Positions 1 through 8,559 of a stretch of 64,000 nucleotides of DNA are shown here, in pieces (the stretch's first letter is position 1; every line of letters begins with the position of its first letter). A model generated the notes under the pieces. That model saw only the letters and a program-made list of their open reading frames with translations. It ran no database searches and was not told where the DNA came from. Made by a program: the position numbers and the translations under genes. Source of the stretch: Labilibacter sediminis (GTDB lineage Bacteria; Bacteroidota; Bacteroidia; Bacteroidales; Marinilabiliaceae); NCBI RefSeq assembly GCF_005877885.1, contig NZ_VCHY01000014.1:62001-126000 (forward strand), read 5' to 3'.

Positions 1-164
1 CTGCTGGCCTCAAAGGTGCTAAAATAAGCTTGCATTGCGTTTGGTGCTTGATAATTAACAAGCAATTAATCTTTATCTGTCTTATTTTAACGTTAAATGA
101 ATTTTAATTTTTGAAATATAATAACTATATTTAAAACACTTCAAATTTTAAAATCATATGGCTT

Positions 165-434
165 ATGAGCACTACAATCACATTCAATCAGCTTAGGAAA
201 TTAAAAGACAGTTTACCTAACGGAAGTATGAGAACCATAGCAGATGAATTACACCTTAATGTAGAAACAGTACGGAATTATTTTGGAGGTAAAAATTACG
301 ATAGGGGCAAAAGTGTTGGCTTCCATATCGAACCAGGTCCTGACGGGGGCATTGTAGAATTAGATGATACAACAATTTTAGAATACGCAAAAGATATTTT
401 AGAAGGAAAAAAACATGTTCATCAGTATAACTAA
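165..434 (+). CDS. Small helix-turn-helix DNA-binding protein
   Basis: This 89-residue protein has a likely helix-turn-helix near residues 22-42, where 'TIADELHLNVETVRNYF' reads like a recognition helix. It is followed by an acidic tail with the stretch 'GPDGGIVELDD'. Small proteins of this look occur in Bacteroidota and are usually labelled DNA-binding proteins; no target is known to me. The ATG at 165 was preferred to an out-of-frame ATG at 158. The gene stands alone and is closed by the strong bidirectional hairpin at 451-487, which it shares with the convergent nhaA. Function beyond probable DNA binding cannot be given. Confidence 0.75.
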   Translation: MSTTITFNQLRKLKDSLPNGSMRTIADELHLNVETVRNYFGGKNYDRGKSVGFHIEPGPDGGIVELDDTTILEYAKDILEGKKHVHQYN

Positions 435-450
435 GTTTGTAAAACATTAT

Positions 451-487
451 ATACAAAAAAAGGTGCTATTAGCACCTTTTTTTGTAT
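451..487. terminator. Bidirectional rho-independent terminator
   Basis: A perfect inverted repeat with 18-nt arms (451-468 and 470-487) contains a GGTGCTA/TAGCACC stem core flanked by A7 on the left and T7 on the right. It therefore works as a terminator on both strands. It lies between the convergent HTH gene and nhaA. Confidence 0.9.
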
Positions 488-500
488 CCATATGGTAAGT

Positions 501-1862
501 TTATTTTATTTTACTTCCTCTATTTACCATTTCTTCATCTTTCCTTAAGGAATGTTTTAATAGATAAAATCCTGCCACACCCGCTATGATTGATCCAACA
601 AAAATTCCCACTTTGGCTTGATTTAAAAATTCACTTGAATAAGCAAGGCTAGCTATAAAAATAGACATAGTAAAACCTATACCACCCAATAAACCAAGTC
701 CGGCGAAAGAAAGCCAGGAAGATCCTTTAGGTTTTATGGCAAACCCAAGACGAACAGCCAGCCAGGAAAATAGAGTAATTCCGATTACCTTACCAAATAC
801 AAGACTAAATGCAATAGCAAAAGAAACCATGGTAAACACTTCAGTACCCTCTCCACCACTTAAATATACACCAGCATTAGCTAAGGCAAACACGGGTAAA
901 ACAAATATACTAATAAAACCATGAAATTGGTGTTCGATGTATTGAAGCGGACTGCGTACTTTTTTTACTGCATATTCTATTTCATCTACAGAATGAAGTT
1001 GTTCATCAGTTAAAACAATTTCATGTGCATTTTTCGGTATGTTACTAAAGTGTTTTAATCCCTTGTTTATCCTTGGTAAAAAATTATCAATATGCACCTT
1101 AGGTCTGGCAGGTATGGTAAACGCAATTAGAACACCTGCAATGGTGGCATGTAATCCACTTCCCGGACCGTCAACACCTGATTCAAGGAATAAGTACCAG
1201 ATGATAAAGCCTAAGAAGGTATATATTTTTAAATCCTGAATGTTTTTAAGGTTAGCAAAAACTAGTATTAAAAGTAATACCAGTGCAATAATAAGATATG
1301 TCCATTGTAATTCTCCGCCGTAAAATAGCGCAATAACCAGCACAGCACCTAAATCATCAACAATTGCCAATGCAGTTAAAAATACTTTTAAACTTAAAGG
1401 AACTCTTTTTCCAAGCATACCTAGTATACCTAATGAAAAAGCTATGTCAGTAGCCATTGGAATACCCCATCCACTATTTGCTTCACCTTTTAATCCAAAA
1501 GAGAAGAATAAAATGATAGGAATGACCATTCCTCCAATAGCTGCAAATATTGGAAGAGAGGCTTGTTTAAAAGAACTTAATTCACCGGCAAGGAATTCCC
1601 GTTTGATCTCCAATCCTACTACAAAGAAGAATATGGCCATTAATCCATCATTGATCCAATGATGCCAGCTCATTTTAAGGTGAAACATATTTACATCAAT
1701 AGCCAATACATCGTGCCAGGTATGCTCGTAAAAATGATGCCCTACATTGGCCCAAACTACAGCAATAAAAGTTGCGATCATTAAGAGCGCACTTCCACTG
1801 GTAATGGCTTTAAAAAACCTTTGGAAATAGCTCTTGCTTTTTACATTTTCTACATTAGTCAT
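501..1862 (-). CDS. nhaA: Na+/H+ antiporter NhaA
   Basis: This is an inner-membrane antiporter that expels Na+ in exchange for H+ and controls pH and salt tolerance. The 453-residue protein carries the NhaA hallmarks: 'GLEIKREFLAGEL' after the first helices, 'ATDIAFSLG' with Asp139, and the paired Asp169-Asp170 in 'AIVDDLGAV'. These match the Asp133 and Asp163/164 ion site of E. coli NhaA. It is longer than the E. coli protein (388 residues); an extra hydrophilic segment around residues 265-305 between helices accounts for much of this. It follows the MurU-like gene by 30 bases on the same strand and may be cotranscribed. Sodium cycling would suit a marine organism and the Na+-type pyrophosphatase at 39 kb. 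Confidence 0.97.
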   Translation of the reverse strand: MTNVENVKSKSYFQRFFKAITSGSALLMIATFIAVVWANVGHHFYEHTWHDVLAIDVNMFHLKMSWHHWINDGLMAIFFFVVGLEIKREFLAGELSSFKQASLPIFAAIGGMVIPIILFFSFGLKGEANSGWGIPMATDIAFSLGILGMLGKRVPLSLKVFLTALAIVDDLGAVLVIALFYGGELQWTYLIIALVLLLILVFANLKNIQDLKIYTFLGFIIWYLFLESGVDGPGSGLHATIAGVLIAFTIPARPKVHIDNFLPRINKGLKHFSNIPKNAHEIVLTDEQLHSVDEIEYAVKKVRSPLQYIEHQFHGFISIFVLPVFALANAGVYLSGGEGTEVFTMVSFAIAFSLVFGKVIGITLFSWLAVRLGFAIKPKGSSWLSFAGLGLLGGIGFTMSIFIASLAYSSEFLNQAKVGIFVGSIIAGVAGFYLLKHSLRKDEEMVNRGSKIK

Positions 1863-1892
1863 TTTGTATGTAATTATTTATCAATTATTGTT

Positions 1893-2618
1893 CTACTTAA
1901 TATTTTCATAAAATTTATTGGCTTCTGCTAATTTTTCCGGTGTCCCTATATCAAACCAGTGTTCATTCCAGTCTTTCCATCCGTAAATAGCATTCGTGCC
2001 TGAGATATCTAAATAACCATTGGTAATCGAAAATTTTCTAACTCCTCCCAGCATGTTAAGTATACTGTAGTTTACAATATGAATACCTGAAAAAGCGTAA
2101 AGTTTTTGGGTATCACATTGTCTGGTAATACGTTTATCTCCGGTTGAAATGTTGGTCCAGCCGCTAAGGCGCATATGATCATCAAATATGAAATAACGGG
2201 AGGTAGGCCTATCCTTAACCATTAATGTGGCGATACCCTTGTTCTTTTCATGAAATTCAATCATGTTCTTAAGATTAATACCGGTTAATACATCTGCATT
2301 GTATAGTATAACAGGCTTATCTTTTATAAACAGATGTTTGGCATTTAATAAGCCTCCTCCAGTTTCTAAAAGCATTTCTCTTTCATCAGAAATTAAGATT
2401 TCTACATTTGAAAACTGAAGAGACCGGATATAGGATTGAATCATATGTGCATGATGATGAACATTGATTACGATACGCGTAATGCCTGCAGCAACTAGTT
2501 TTTCAATGGCGTGAAATAGCATGGGCTTGCCGGCAACTTCTATTAGAGCTTTAGGTTTATCTTCTGTAATATGTAAAAGGCGGGTACCTAAACCTGCAGC
2601 AAATATAAGTGCGTTCAT
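1893..2618 (-). CDS. Sugar-1-phosphate nucleotidyltransferase, MurU-like
   Basis: This 241-residue NTP-transferase starts with the nucleotide-binding signature 'AAGLGTRL' (residues 8-15), followed by 'KPKAL' and a metal-binding 'NADVLTG' segment. Its length fits the short MurU/RfbA-like enzymes that lack a C-terminal beta-helix. The neighbouring kinase-RapZ gene resembles AmgK, and the AmgK-MurU pair makes UDP-MurNAc from recycled MurNAc. From that context the most likely substrate is MurNAc-1-phosphate or a related hexosamine-1-phosphate; mannose-1-phosphate guanylyltransferase is an alternative. Substrate assignment is inference, the fold is clear. Confidence 0.85.
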   Translation of the reverse strand: MNALIFAAGLGTRLLHITEDKPKALIEVAGKPMLFHAIEKLVAAGITRIVINVHHHAHMIQSYIRSLQFSNVEILISDEREMLLETGGGLLNAKHLFIKDKPVILYNADVLTGINLKNMIEFHEKNKGIATLMVKDRPTSRYFIFDDHMRLSGWTNISTGDKRITRQCDTQKLYAFSGIHIVNYSILNMLGGVRKFSITNGYLDISGTNAIYGWKDWNEHWFDIGTPEKLAEANKFYENIK

Positions 2619-2743
2619 ATGTACCTATGTATATGTTATAATAGTTTTGTGCTGCAATATTAAGAAAATTTATGCAACTCTGATAGTTAAAGAAGTACTA
2701 GAGGATTAAGAATTGTAAAATTAGGTCAAGAAATACTGATAAA

Positions 2744-2881
2744 TTACCGTTTAACAGGCTTACAAAGTTTTTTTTCCTTGTTTGACGTTAGTTTGCACTT
2801 CTTACATTCGTATAAATGCGTACTTTTTTTATTCGAATCAATTTCACTTTTCTTTACTTTTTTGCACTTCTTCTTTCCCAT
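2744..2881 (-). CDS. Small lysine- and cysteine-rich protein, 45 aa
   Basis: An ATG on the minus strand at 2881 opens a 45-codon frame ending with TAA at 2744. The product starts MGKKKCKKVKK and carries a central 'YECKKCKLTS' and a terminal 'KLCKPVKR'. Four cysteines, including a CxxC pair, suggest a small metal-binding knuckle. About 40% of residues are Lys or Arg, so nucleic acid or ribosome binding is possible. The frame starts 7 bases after the stop of the kinase-RapZ gene, the usual spacing of a translationally linked operon member. I believe similar short Cys/Lys proteins exist in other Bacteroidota, but no function is known to me. Confidence 0.7.
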   Translation of the reverse strand: MGKKKCKKVKKSEIDSNKKSTHLYECKKCKLTSNKEKKLCKPVKR

Positions 2882-2888
2882 GGAAGTC

Positions 2889-4313
2889 TTATACTTTTTT
2901 TATCTCTTGCTCAACATGTTTTAATGTAACAGTTACAGGGTAATTTTCTTTAATATATGCAGCCAATTTTTCTGCACTATATACCGACCTGTGCTGTCCT
3001 CCTGTACAACCAAAATTAACCATTAAATGTTTAAAGTTTCGCTCAATATATTTTTCAACAGATTGTGATACCATAGGAAAAACTCCATCCAGAAATCTTT
3101 TCATGTCCGGCTCTTTATCCAAAAATTTAATCACAGGTTCATCCATACCTGTAATATGTTTATACTCTTCATATCTTCCCGGATTATGAATGGCTCTGCA
3201 GTCAAATACAAATCCACCTCCATTGCCGCTCATGTCGTATGGAATACCTCTTTTATAGGAAAAACTATTGATGGTTACGGTAAGGGCATTTATCTTTTTT
3301 AAATTTTCATTTTGAGTGAGTGCATGTAATACTTTGGTTAACTCAGGTGTATCAATATGAAGTGGGTTATTATTCAGTAAGTATGAGATGTTTCGAAGCG
3401 CGTACGGAATACTTTTTAGAAAGTGTTCTTTTTTCTCATAAAAGCCTCTAAAACCATAGGCTCCCATGGCTTGCATTATTCTAATGTATACATATCCATT
3501 AAAATGATTTTGAAAGGTTTCTTCGTTAACTTCTTTATGTTGCTTCAGTGTATCAATATAGTAGATGTATAATTCTTCGCGAATATTAGCAGGTATATCT
3601 GCCTTGCCATCATAAAGCAGCGAGGCCAAATCGTATTGTAAGGCACCATGTCTTCCTCCTTGGTAATCAATGAAGTATGGTTCGCCTTTTTTTATCATGA
3701 TATTTCTTGACTGAAAATCACGATACAGGAAATAATGATGTTCTGCTTCCAGTAAAAAATTAATGAGTTTTTGAAAGTCATCTTCAAGAGCTTGTTCATC
3801 AAAGGAGATTTTGGCCAGTTTTAAAAAGTAATATTTAAAGTAATGCAAATCCCAAAGCATTGATTGTTGATCAAAAGCTTTACGTGGGTAGCATAAATCA
3901 AAATTTAGGCCGTTCGCACCATTAAGTTGAAATTGAATTAGTCCCTGGATAGTTTTTTTATAAAGATCGATAAGTGTATCCGAAAAGTTATCTGTAGTTC
4001 TGTTCTCCTGCAGAAAATCAAAAAGAGTAGTATTCCCCAGATCTTCTATTAAATAGATATCATCATTTACACTACGGTTATATATTTTTGGTACATTTAA
4101 TCCTACTAAAGTAAAATGGTCACTAAAGCCTAAAAAAGCATCATTTTCTTTTTTATCAGAATTATATACTCCTAATGCGCATTTACCGCCTCCACATATG
4201 CGAACGTATTCTCTATATGATCCGGATGGAGGTAATAAGGTCATGGTTTCAACTTTTTCATCAGACCATTCAATAAACATTTGCATTAACATCTGTTGCT
4301 TTTCCAGTTTCAT
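2889..4313 (-). CDS. Aminoglycoside-phosphotransferase-like sugar kinase fused to RapZ C-terminal domain
   Basis: Residues 1 to about 330 form an APH-type kinase: 'YRDFQSRNIMI' holds the catalytic Asp199 and the metal-binding Asp follows in 'YFIDYQGGRHG'. This part resembles AmgK, the MurNAc/GlcNAc anomeric kinase. Residues about 345-474 match the C-terminal domain of RapZ, including 'SFSYKRGIPYD' and the phosphate-pocket loop 'GCTGGQHRS' (435-443). The RapZ N-terminal P-loop ATPase is absent. In E. coli this RapZ domain senses GlcN6P and binds small RNAs GlmY/GlmZ, so the fusion could tie amino-sugar kinase activity to hexosamine sensing. A small Cys protein, a MurU-like gene and nhaA follow on the same strand. 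The two domain calls are firm; the regulatory link is inference. Confidence 0.88.
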   Translation of the reverse strand: MKLEKQQMLMQMFIEWSDEKVETMTLLPPSGSYREYVRICGGGKCALGVYNSDKKENDAFLGFSDHFTLVGLNVPKIYNRSVNDDIYLIEDLGNTTLFDFLQENRTTDNFSDTLIDLYKKTIQGLIQFQLNGANGLNFDLCYPRKAFDQQSMLWDLHYFKYYFLKLAKISFDEQALEDDFQKLINFLLEAEHHYFLYRDFQSRNIMIKKGEPYFIDYQGGRHGALQYDLASLLYDGKADIPANIREELYIYYIDTLKQHKEVNEETFQNHFNGYVYIRIMQAMGAYGFRGFYEKKEHFLKSIPYALRNISYLLNNNPLHIDTPELTKVLHALTQNENLKKINALTVTINSFSYKRGIPYDMSGNGGGFVFDCRAIHNPGRYEEYKHITGMDEPVIKFLDKEPDMKRFLDGVFPMVSQSVEKYIERNFKHLMVNFGCTGGQHRSVYSAEKLAAYIKENYPVTVTLKHVEQEIKKV

Positions 4314-4543
4314 ATGTGCGCTATTATTATATAAATTCTACCTAAAATGAAGCTCAAAGCTAATGAATTGTTAGGTTAAATGAAACTCAAATAATAGTGC
4401 ATGTACCATAAGTAGGATATAGGCTCCTATAATTATCGAATGGAATAGAAGGTTATCAAAAAAATGGAGAGGAGCACTTTTTTATAAGTTTCTTTCGCTT
4501 ACGGGAAGTAGTTTGTAAAAAGATTTAGTTAGGGATAAAGAAA

Positions 4544-4573
4544 AAGCCAAAGTGTGTTGTATGACTTTGGCTT
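4544..4573 (-). terminator. Rho-independent terminator of the metallophosphoesterase gene
   Basis: The inverted repeat AAGCCAAAGT (4544-4553) / ACTTTGGCTT (4564-4573) starts 7 bases beyond the stop codon at 4580. On the minus strand it is followed by a T-rich run. Confidence 0.85.
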
Positions 4574-4579
4574 AAATGT

Positions 4580-5452
4580 TTATTTGTAGATATTGGTGAC
4601 TGTTAAATTATTGTCGTTATCAATTTTGGCAATGGAGAAGCTGTTTTCCGGTGATGGTCCTTCGACCATGGCTTTTAATGTATAGTAATGAATGCCTTTG
4701 TGACATTGATAGCCTCCAGCATGATTGTGCCCCTGAAAAACGGCCATGACATTATTGTTAAGTTCCAGAATGTTGCGAACTTCTTTAGCGTTTCGAATAC
4801 AATGAGGATCATTTTCACGATGAAAAGAATCCAATTGTTGATGGACGAAAATTACTGAAGTTTGTTTAGGATCAGATAACTCTTGTTTTAACCAATCCAT
4901 TTGTTCTTTAGGAATATAAGTGTCGTCCCACATAAAGTTCCCACTATCATAGTCTGTTCCATCTTTCGTGTAGTTTGCATCAAGAACAATAAACTTGATT
5001 CCCTTTTTTATGAAAGAATAATAATTTTTTGCAATATCATCTTCACCATTTTTGATGTTGCTTAAAAAATCACTTTTTGAAATACAATCTACATCATGAT
5101 TACCTATAACATGGTATACAGGACCATTAAATTTTTGTAATTCCTTTTCTGTTTTTCTCAGGTATGAAATAGTAACCTTTTTATTTGAATCTTTGGGTTG
5201 GTCTTTTAAATCTCCAAGCTCAATTAAAAAGTCAACTTTTTGCTTATTAAATTCATCAATAGCTACTTTTAATTTGTCCAGTGAATGTCTGTAGTATCTT
5301 GTCTTATTAGGTTTTCGATTGATATCAGCATAGTGCAGATCAGTGATTAAACCAAAGGTAAGGGCTTCCTTATTGTTGGAACAACTGATATTTGTCGCTG
5401 CCACTCCTGCCATAAGCACAGATGAGAGTTGTAAAAAGTTACGTCTTTTCAT
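4580..5452 (-). CDS. Secreted calcineurin-like metallophosphoesterase
   Basis: This 290-residue protein has the full metallophosphoesterase motif series: 'DLHYAD' near the start, 'GDLKD', 'GNHD', a late 'FVHQQLD' and 'GHNHAGG'. These bind the dinuclear metal centre. The N-terminus 'MKRRNFLQLS' with a hydrophobic stretch resembles a Tat signal; a Cys at 'NISCSN' could allow lipidation, but the lipobox is imperfect. The family includes ADP-ribose/CDP-alcohol pyrophosphatases and glycerophosphodiesterases, so the substrate is open. It is the last gene of the minus-strand PUL and ends at a clear terminator. A role in removing phosphate from glycan or lipid substituents is plausible but unproven. 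Confidence 0.88.
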   Translation of the reverse strand: MKRRNFLQLSSVLMAGVAATNISCSNNKEALTFGLITDLHYADINRKPNKTRYYRHSLDKLKVAIDEFNKQKVDFLIELGDLKDQPKDSNKKVTISYLRKTEKELQKFNGPVYHVIGNHDVDCISKSDFLSNIKNGEDDIAKNYYSFIKKGIKFIVLDANYTKDGTDYDSGNFMWDDTYIPKEQMDWLKQELSDPKQTSVIFVHQQLDSFHRENDPHCIRNAKEVRNILELNNNVMAVFQGHNHAGGYQCHKGIHYYTLKAMVEGPSPENSFSIAKIDNDNNLTVTNIYK

Positions 5453-5572
5453 TATGAGAGGAATATTTTAATTAGTGTAAGGTAGTACTTACAAATGTGT
5501 TTTTTTAATAAAAATAAGGAAAAAAAGTTTTGTCAGAGTGTTCAAAACCTTTCTTCCATAATTGCTTACCTA

Positions 5573-7108
5573 TTATTTTTTGAGACTTTTTCCTATTGTT
5601 TCAAACTTTTCTTCAAAAGCCTCAATGGAGGCTTCTTCCTTGCTACCCCATGTTTTCTCAGCAAAAACGGCCAATGGCAAATCATAGTATTGGTTAAACC
5701 ATTCGTCTGCTTTGTCTTCTGCTTCATTGGCCCATAGGCATACCTTAAAGCCATTTACATTTTTATGTGTATTTGGTTCCCATTCCTCGTATATTCTTTG
5801 AGAATGAAAAACGCCGTAGTCACCTGGTTTTTTATCTCCGGTTCCGTCAAAAGGAGTGACGTATAATGCCTCTTCTCCTTCTTCGCTGGTAAGAATAGTT
5901 TTATAACCGGCATTAATTATTTCTTTTTGGCGCGGATGGTTCCATACGTTAATAACAATGTCTTTATCAGGGTGTATACTGGTTTTGTTCTGTTGCTCTT
6001 CTGAAGGGCTAAAATTCCACCAATTCCATATTTGAGTAGTTTTGCCATATGACTTCACCTGGTCATTCATTTCGTTAATCCATTCTACATACAGGTCGCC
6101 CGGGTATTCATAGCCCTTTTCAGCTGCTGCTTTAACAAACTCCGGACATTGTAATTTTTCTCTGTCGTATTGCCATTCATCACCACCAATATGAAAGTAA
6201 GGTCCGTCAAATAAAGGAATCCATTCGTCCAATAATGCTCTTAACCAAGATCTTACTTCCGGGCGAGTGGCATCAAGAGCCCAAGCTTTATCTTGCTCGT
6301 TGGCTTCGTCTCCTTGCCATTTTTTAGCATAGCGCATTGATTTACATTTAAATCCTAAATACGGATTATAATCAGTGATAGCTGTAGAATGTGCAGGAAC
6401 ATCAATTTCAGGAACAACCATTACATAGTATTTAGCTGCAAAATCCTGAATTCTGCGAATATCTTCCTTTGAATATGCCTGATCAGATGCCAAGCCTGGA
6501 AACAATTCACTTTTTAGCCTAAAACCGTTCCACTCGGTAAAATGTAAGTGAATGAAATTAACTTTCATCCAGGCTAATCTGCGTATTAGATTTTCAATAT
6601 ATTCAATTTCGAAATACTTCCTGCCACAGTCAATCATGAATCCACGTTCTGCAACTTTTGGATAATCAACAGCTTTTCCTTTTTTTAATTTTGCACTTTG
6701 CTTAAAAAGTTGTAGCAAAGTCTGCATCCCGTAAAAGGCTCCATGTGCTTTATTGGCAGATACTGTGATTTTTGAATTCACCTGCATGATATAGCCTTCG
6801 TTGCCTATTTCTTTATTGTTGGCGTTAAGGGTAAAAAGTAAGTCTCCTTTACGAGCAGTACCTTTAACTACAGTCAGATTTTTTCCGGATACTTCGGCAA
6901 GATCAGCACTAAATTGTTCTAAATCTTTCTTAAGTGTTGTATAATCATCTTCAGAACAAACAATTCGTGAAGAATTAGCTAGTTTAAAATATCCTTTTCC
7001 ATTATTCCATGATTGTACATTTGGAAGAACGTTGGGTTGAGCAAGTAAGCCTGCTGATGAGATAAACATCAGAAGTACTACGAAAAAATGAGTTGTGATC
7101 TTTTTCAT
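5573..7108 (-). CDS. GH20 beta-N-acetylhexosaminidase
   Basis: This 511-residue exo-glycosidase removes terminal GlcNAc or GalNAc by substrate-assisted catalysis. The signal peptide ends near 'AGLLAQ'. A GH20b-type N-terminal domain covers about residues 25-150, then the TIM barrel begins at 'GFMIDCGRKYF'. The catalytic pair is Asp310-Glu311 in 'HIGGDE'. The barrel sequence 'VNFIHLHFTEWNGFRL' replaces the usual 'HLTDDQGWR' stretch, so the pocket may differ from typical HexB enzymes. It is in the same minus-strand PUL as SusCD. The NahK salvage operon at 18-23 kb would consume its product. Likely periplasmic. Confidence 0.95.
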   Translation of the reverse strand: MKKITTHFFVVLLMFISSAGLLAQPNVLPNVQSWNNGKGYFKLANSSRIVCSEDDYTTLKKDLEQFSADLAEVSGKNLTVVKGTARKGDLLFTLNANNKEIGNEGYIMQVNSKITVSANKAHGAFYGMQTLLQLFKQSAKLKKGKAVDYPKVAERGFMIDCGRKYFEIEYIENLIRRLAWMKVNFIHLHFTEWNGFRLKSELFPGLASDQAYSKEDIRRIQDFAAKYYVMVVPEIDVPAHSTAITDYNPYLGFKCKSMRYAKKWQGDEANEQDKAWALDATRPEVRSWLRALLDEWIPLFDGPYFHIGGDEWQYDREKLQCPEFVKAAAEKGYEYPGDLYVEWINEMNDQVKSYGKTTQIWNWWNFSPSEEQQNKTSIHPDKDIVINVWNHPRQKEIINAGYKTILTSEEGEEALYVTPFDGTGDKKPGDYGVFHSQRIYEEWEPNTHKNVNGFKVCLWANEAEDKADEWFNQYYDLPLAVFAEKTWGSKEEASIEAFEEKFETIGKSLKK

Positions 7109-7247
7109 TATGAGTGTATTATAGATTTGTTTTTGATATTTGGTACCGGCATTACAGATTAACCGTCTAATAATGCTTTATTGTTTTAGAAATGCGGTTG
7201 AAATAAGTTTTTGTAATTAGGACGGGTGAGCTTTTGTGTAGGATGAA

Positions 7248-7289
7248 TTAAGAAATACAGCATTGAATGGGACAATGTGTATTTCTTAA
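7248..7289 (-). terminator. Strong hairpin downstream of the sulfotransferase gene
   Basis: Arms TTAAGAAATACA (7248-7259) and TGTATTTCTTAA (7278-7289) pair perfectly, and an inner CATTG/CAATG adds five more pairs. It lies 36 bases after the sulfotransferase stop. A good U-tail is missing, so it could also be an mRNA-stabilizing or processing hairpin. Confidence 0.5.
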
Positions 7290-7325
7290 TTCTTAATGTA
7301 ACACTTGAGTACTAAGTCAATAGTG

Positions 7326-8363
7326 TTAACCTACTTTATGCATTTGCTTTTCAAACAATTGATTTTTGATGGATTGCAACAATGAGTCTTGCATTTTGCG
7401 TCTCTCTTGTCCCTCTGGATCAATTGATTGTTTAGCAGCTTCTTTAAGTTTGTCATTTTCCTTATCGAACTGAGCTATCTGTTTTTCCGACAATAAATAA
7501 GTCGAAGCAATTTCCGGGTAGTCCAGTTTGTATCCTAATTCCTTCAGAACATCTCCGGCTGCATGTTCAAAGATTAAAATCTCTTCGCGCGATAACTGTT
7601 TGCGATATTTATTGAAATTGTTGTTCATCACTGGTTTAGCAACATTTCCCCACATTTCTCCTGCTGATGCGGTTGCTTTTGATTCTTTTGATTGGTGATA
7701 ATCGAATATTTCCAGTTTAAACTCAACACCGATAAACTTACATACTCGTTCCATTACTTTACCTGCATCCTGAATTAATTCTTCGTAGCTAATCAGAATA
7801 AATCGATTAGCAGGTAACTGGGCCCTGAGCGCTAAACATTTCTCTTGATCTTCTTTCCATTTTTTTGCCAGATGATAGATATGTTTTTCACCGACTATAG
7901 CTTTCTTAAATGAACATGCAACATCACGTCCATCTCTATATAAGTAGATATATAATGGTTGACGATTCGCATTTTCTAGTTGATTAAAGAAGTTTACATT
8001 AGCCATGCTCTTGCATATCCATATGTCCGAATCATTGGATTTTGCGTACTTATCGTATAGTGCGTAGAATAAGGCTTCTAAAGAATTTGATTCGCAATTA
8101 TCAATGATTTCATCAATATTGAGTTCAACGTTTTCCCATTGTACCGGATTGTACTCAACCAGGCGACTAACATCCTTTGCTAAACGATGAAAGTTTTCTT
8201 TTTTAAGTAAACACCCATATAATTCCAATAATGGAAAAAAACGTTGTAAAATGTGCGGTGGGTGAGGGGCAGCAATTTCACTCAATTGGTTAAGCATCAC
8301 ACGAAAAAGGTTAGTTCCTGATCGTTGTGTTCCTATCATCTGAATTGGTTGTATTTTTTTCAT
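7326..8363 (-). CDS. PAPS-dependent sulfotransferase family protein
   Basis: The product would transfer sulfate from PAPS to a glycan, lipid or small molecule in the cytoplasm. Near the N-terminus 'MIGTQRSGTNLFR' is the 5'-phosphosulfate loop, and 'YLYRDGRDVACSF' matches the 3'-phosphate motif with its Arg and Ser. There is no signal peptide. An upstream GTG at 8390 adds nine residues, but the ATG at 8363 is preferred: its leader is nearly identical to the leader of the sulfatase start at 50040, which suggests untranslated sequence. It lies between a GH20 gene and a ChrA gene, an odd context because PULs usually remove sulfate. Acceptor unknown. Confidence 0.88.
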   Translation of the reverse strand: MKKIQPIQMIGTQRSGTNLFRVMLNQLSEIAAPHPPHILQRFFPLLELYGCLLKKENFHRLAKDVSRLVEYNPVQWENVELNIDEIIDNCESNSLEALFYALYDKYAKSNDSDIWICKSMANVNFFNQLENANRQPLYIYLYRDGRDVACSFKKAIVGEKHIYHLAKKWKEDQEKCLALRAQLPANRFILISYEELIQDAGKVMERVCKFIGVEFKLEIFDYHQSKESKATASAGEMWGNVAKPVMNNNFNKYRKQLSREEILIFEHAAGDVLKELGYKLDYPEIASTYLLSEKQIAQFDKENDKLKEAAKQSIDPEGQERRKMQDSLLQSIKNQLFEKQMHKVG

Positions 8364-8559
8364 GTGTTTAAATTTATTTTCAGTTGTCACATAGAACTCT
8401 CAAATAAATTCAATTATTCTCTTGTGTGTAATTTGAATAATTGAATTTACATGTTCGTTTCATCTGTTTATGTTTTTTTATGGACAACTGAAACTACTCA
8501 CAACTAAATAATTATTGTCTTGTGTGTCTAATCATTATTTAGCCATGTTTCGTTTTATA

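Noticed and set aside
2640-2660. TAGTTTTG on the plus strand as a promoter
   Set aside because: It matches the -7 consensus but no plausible plus-strand gene follows, so it is probably chance in AT-rich DNA.
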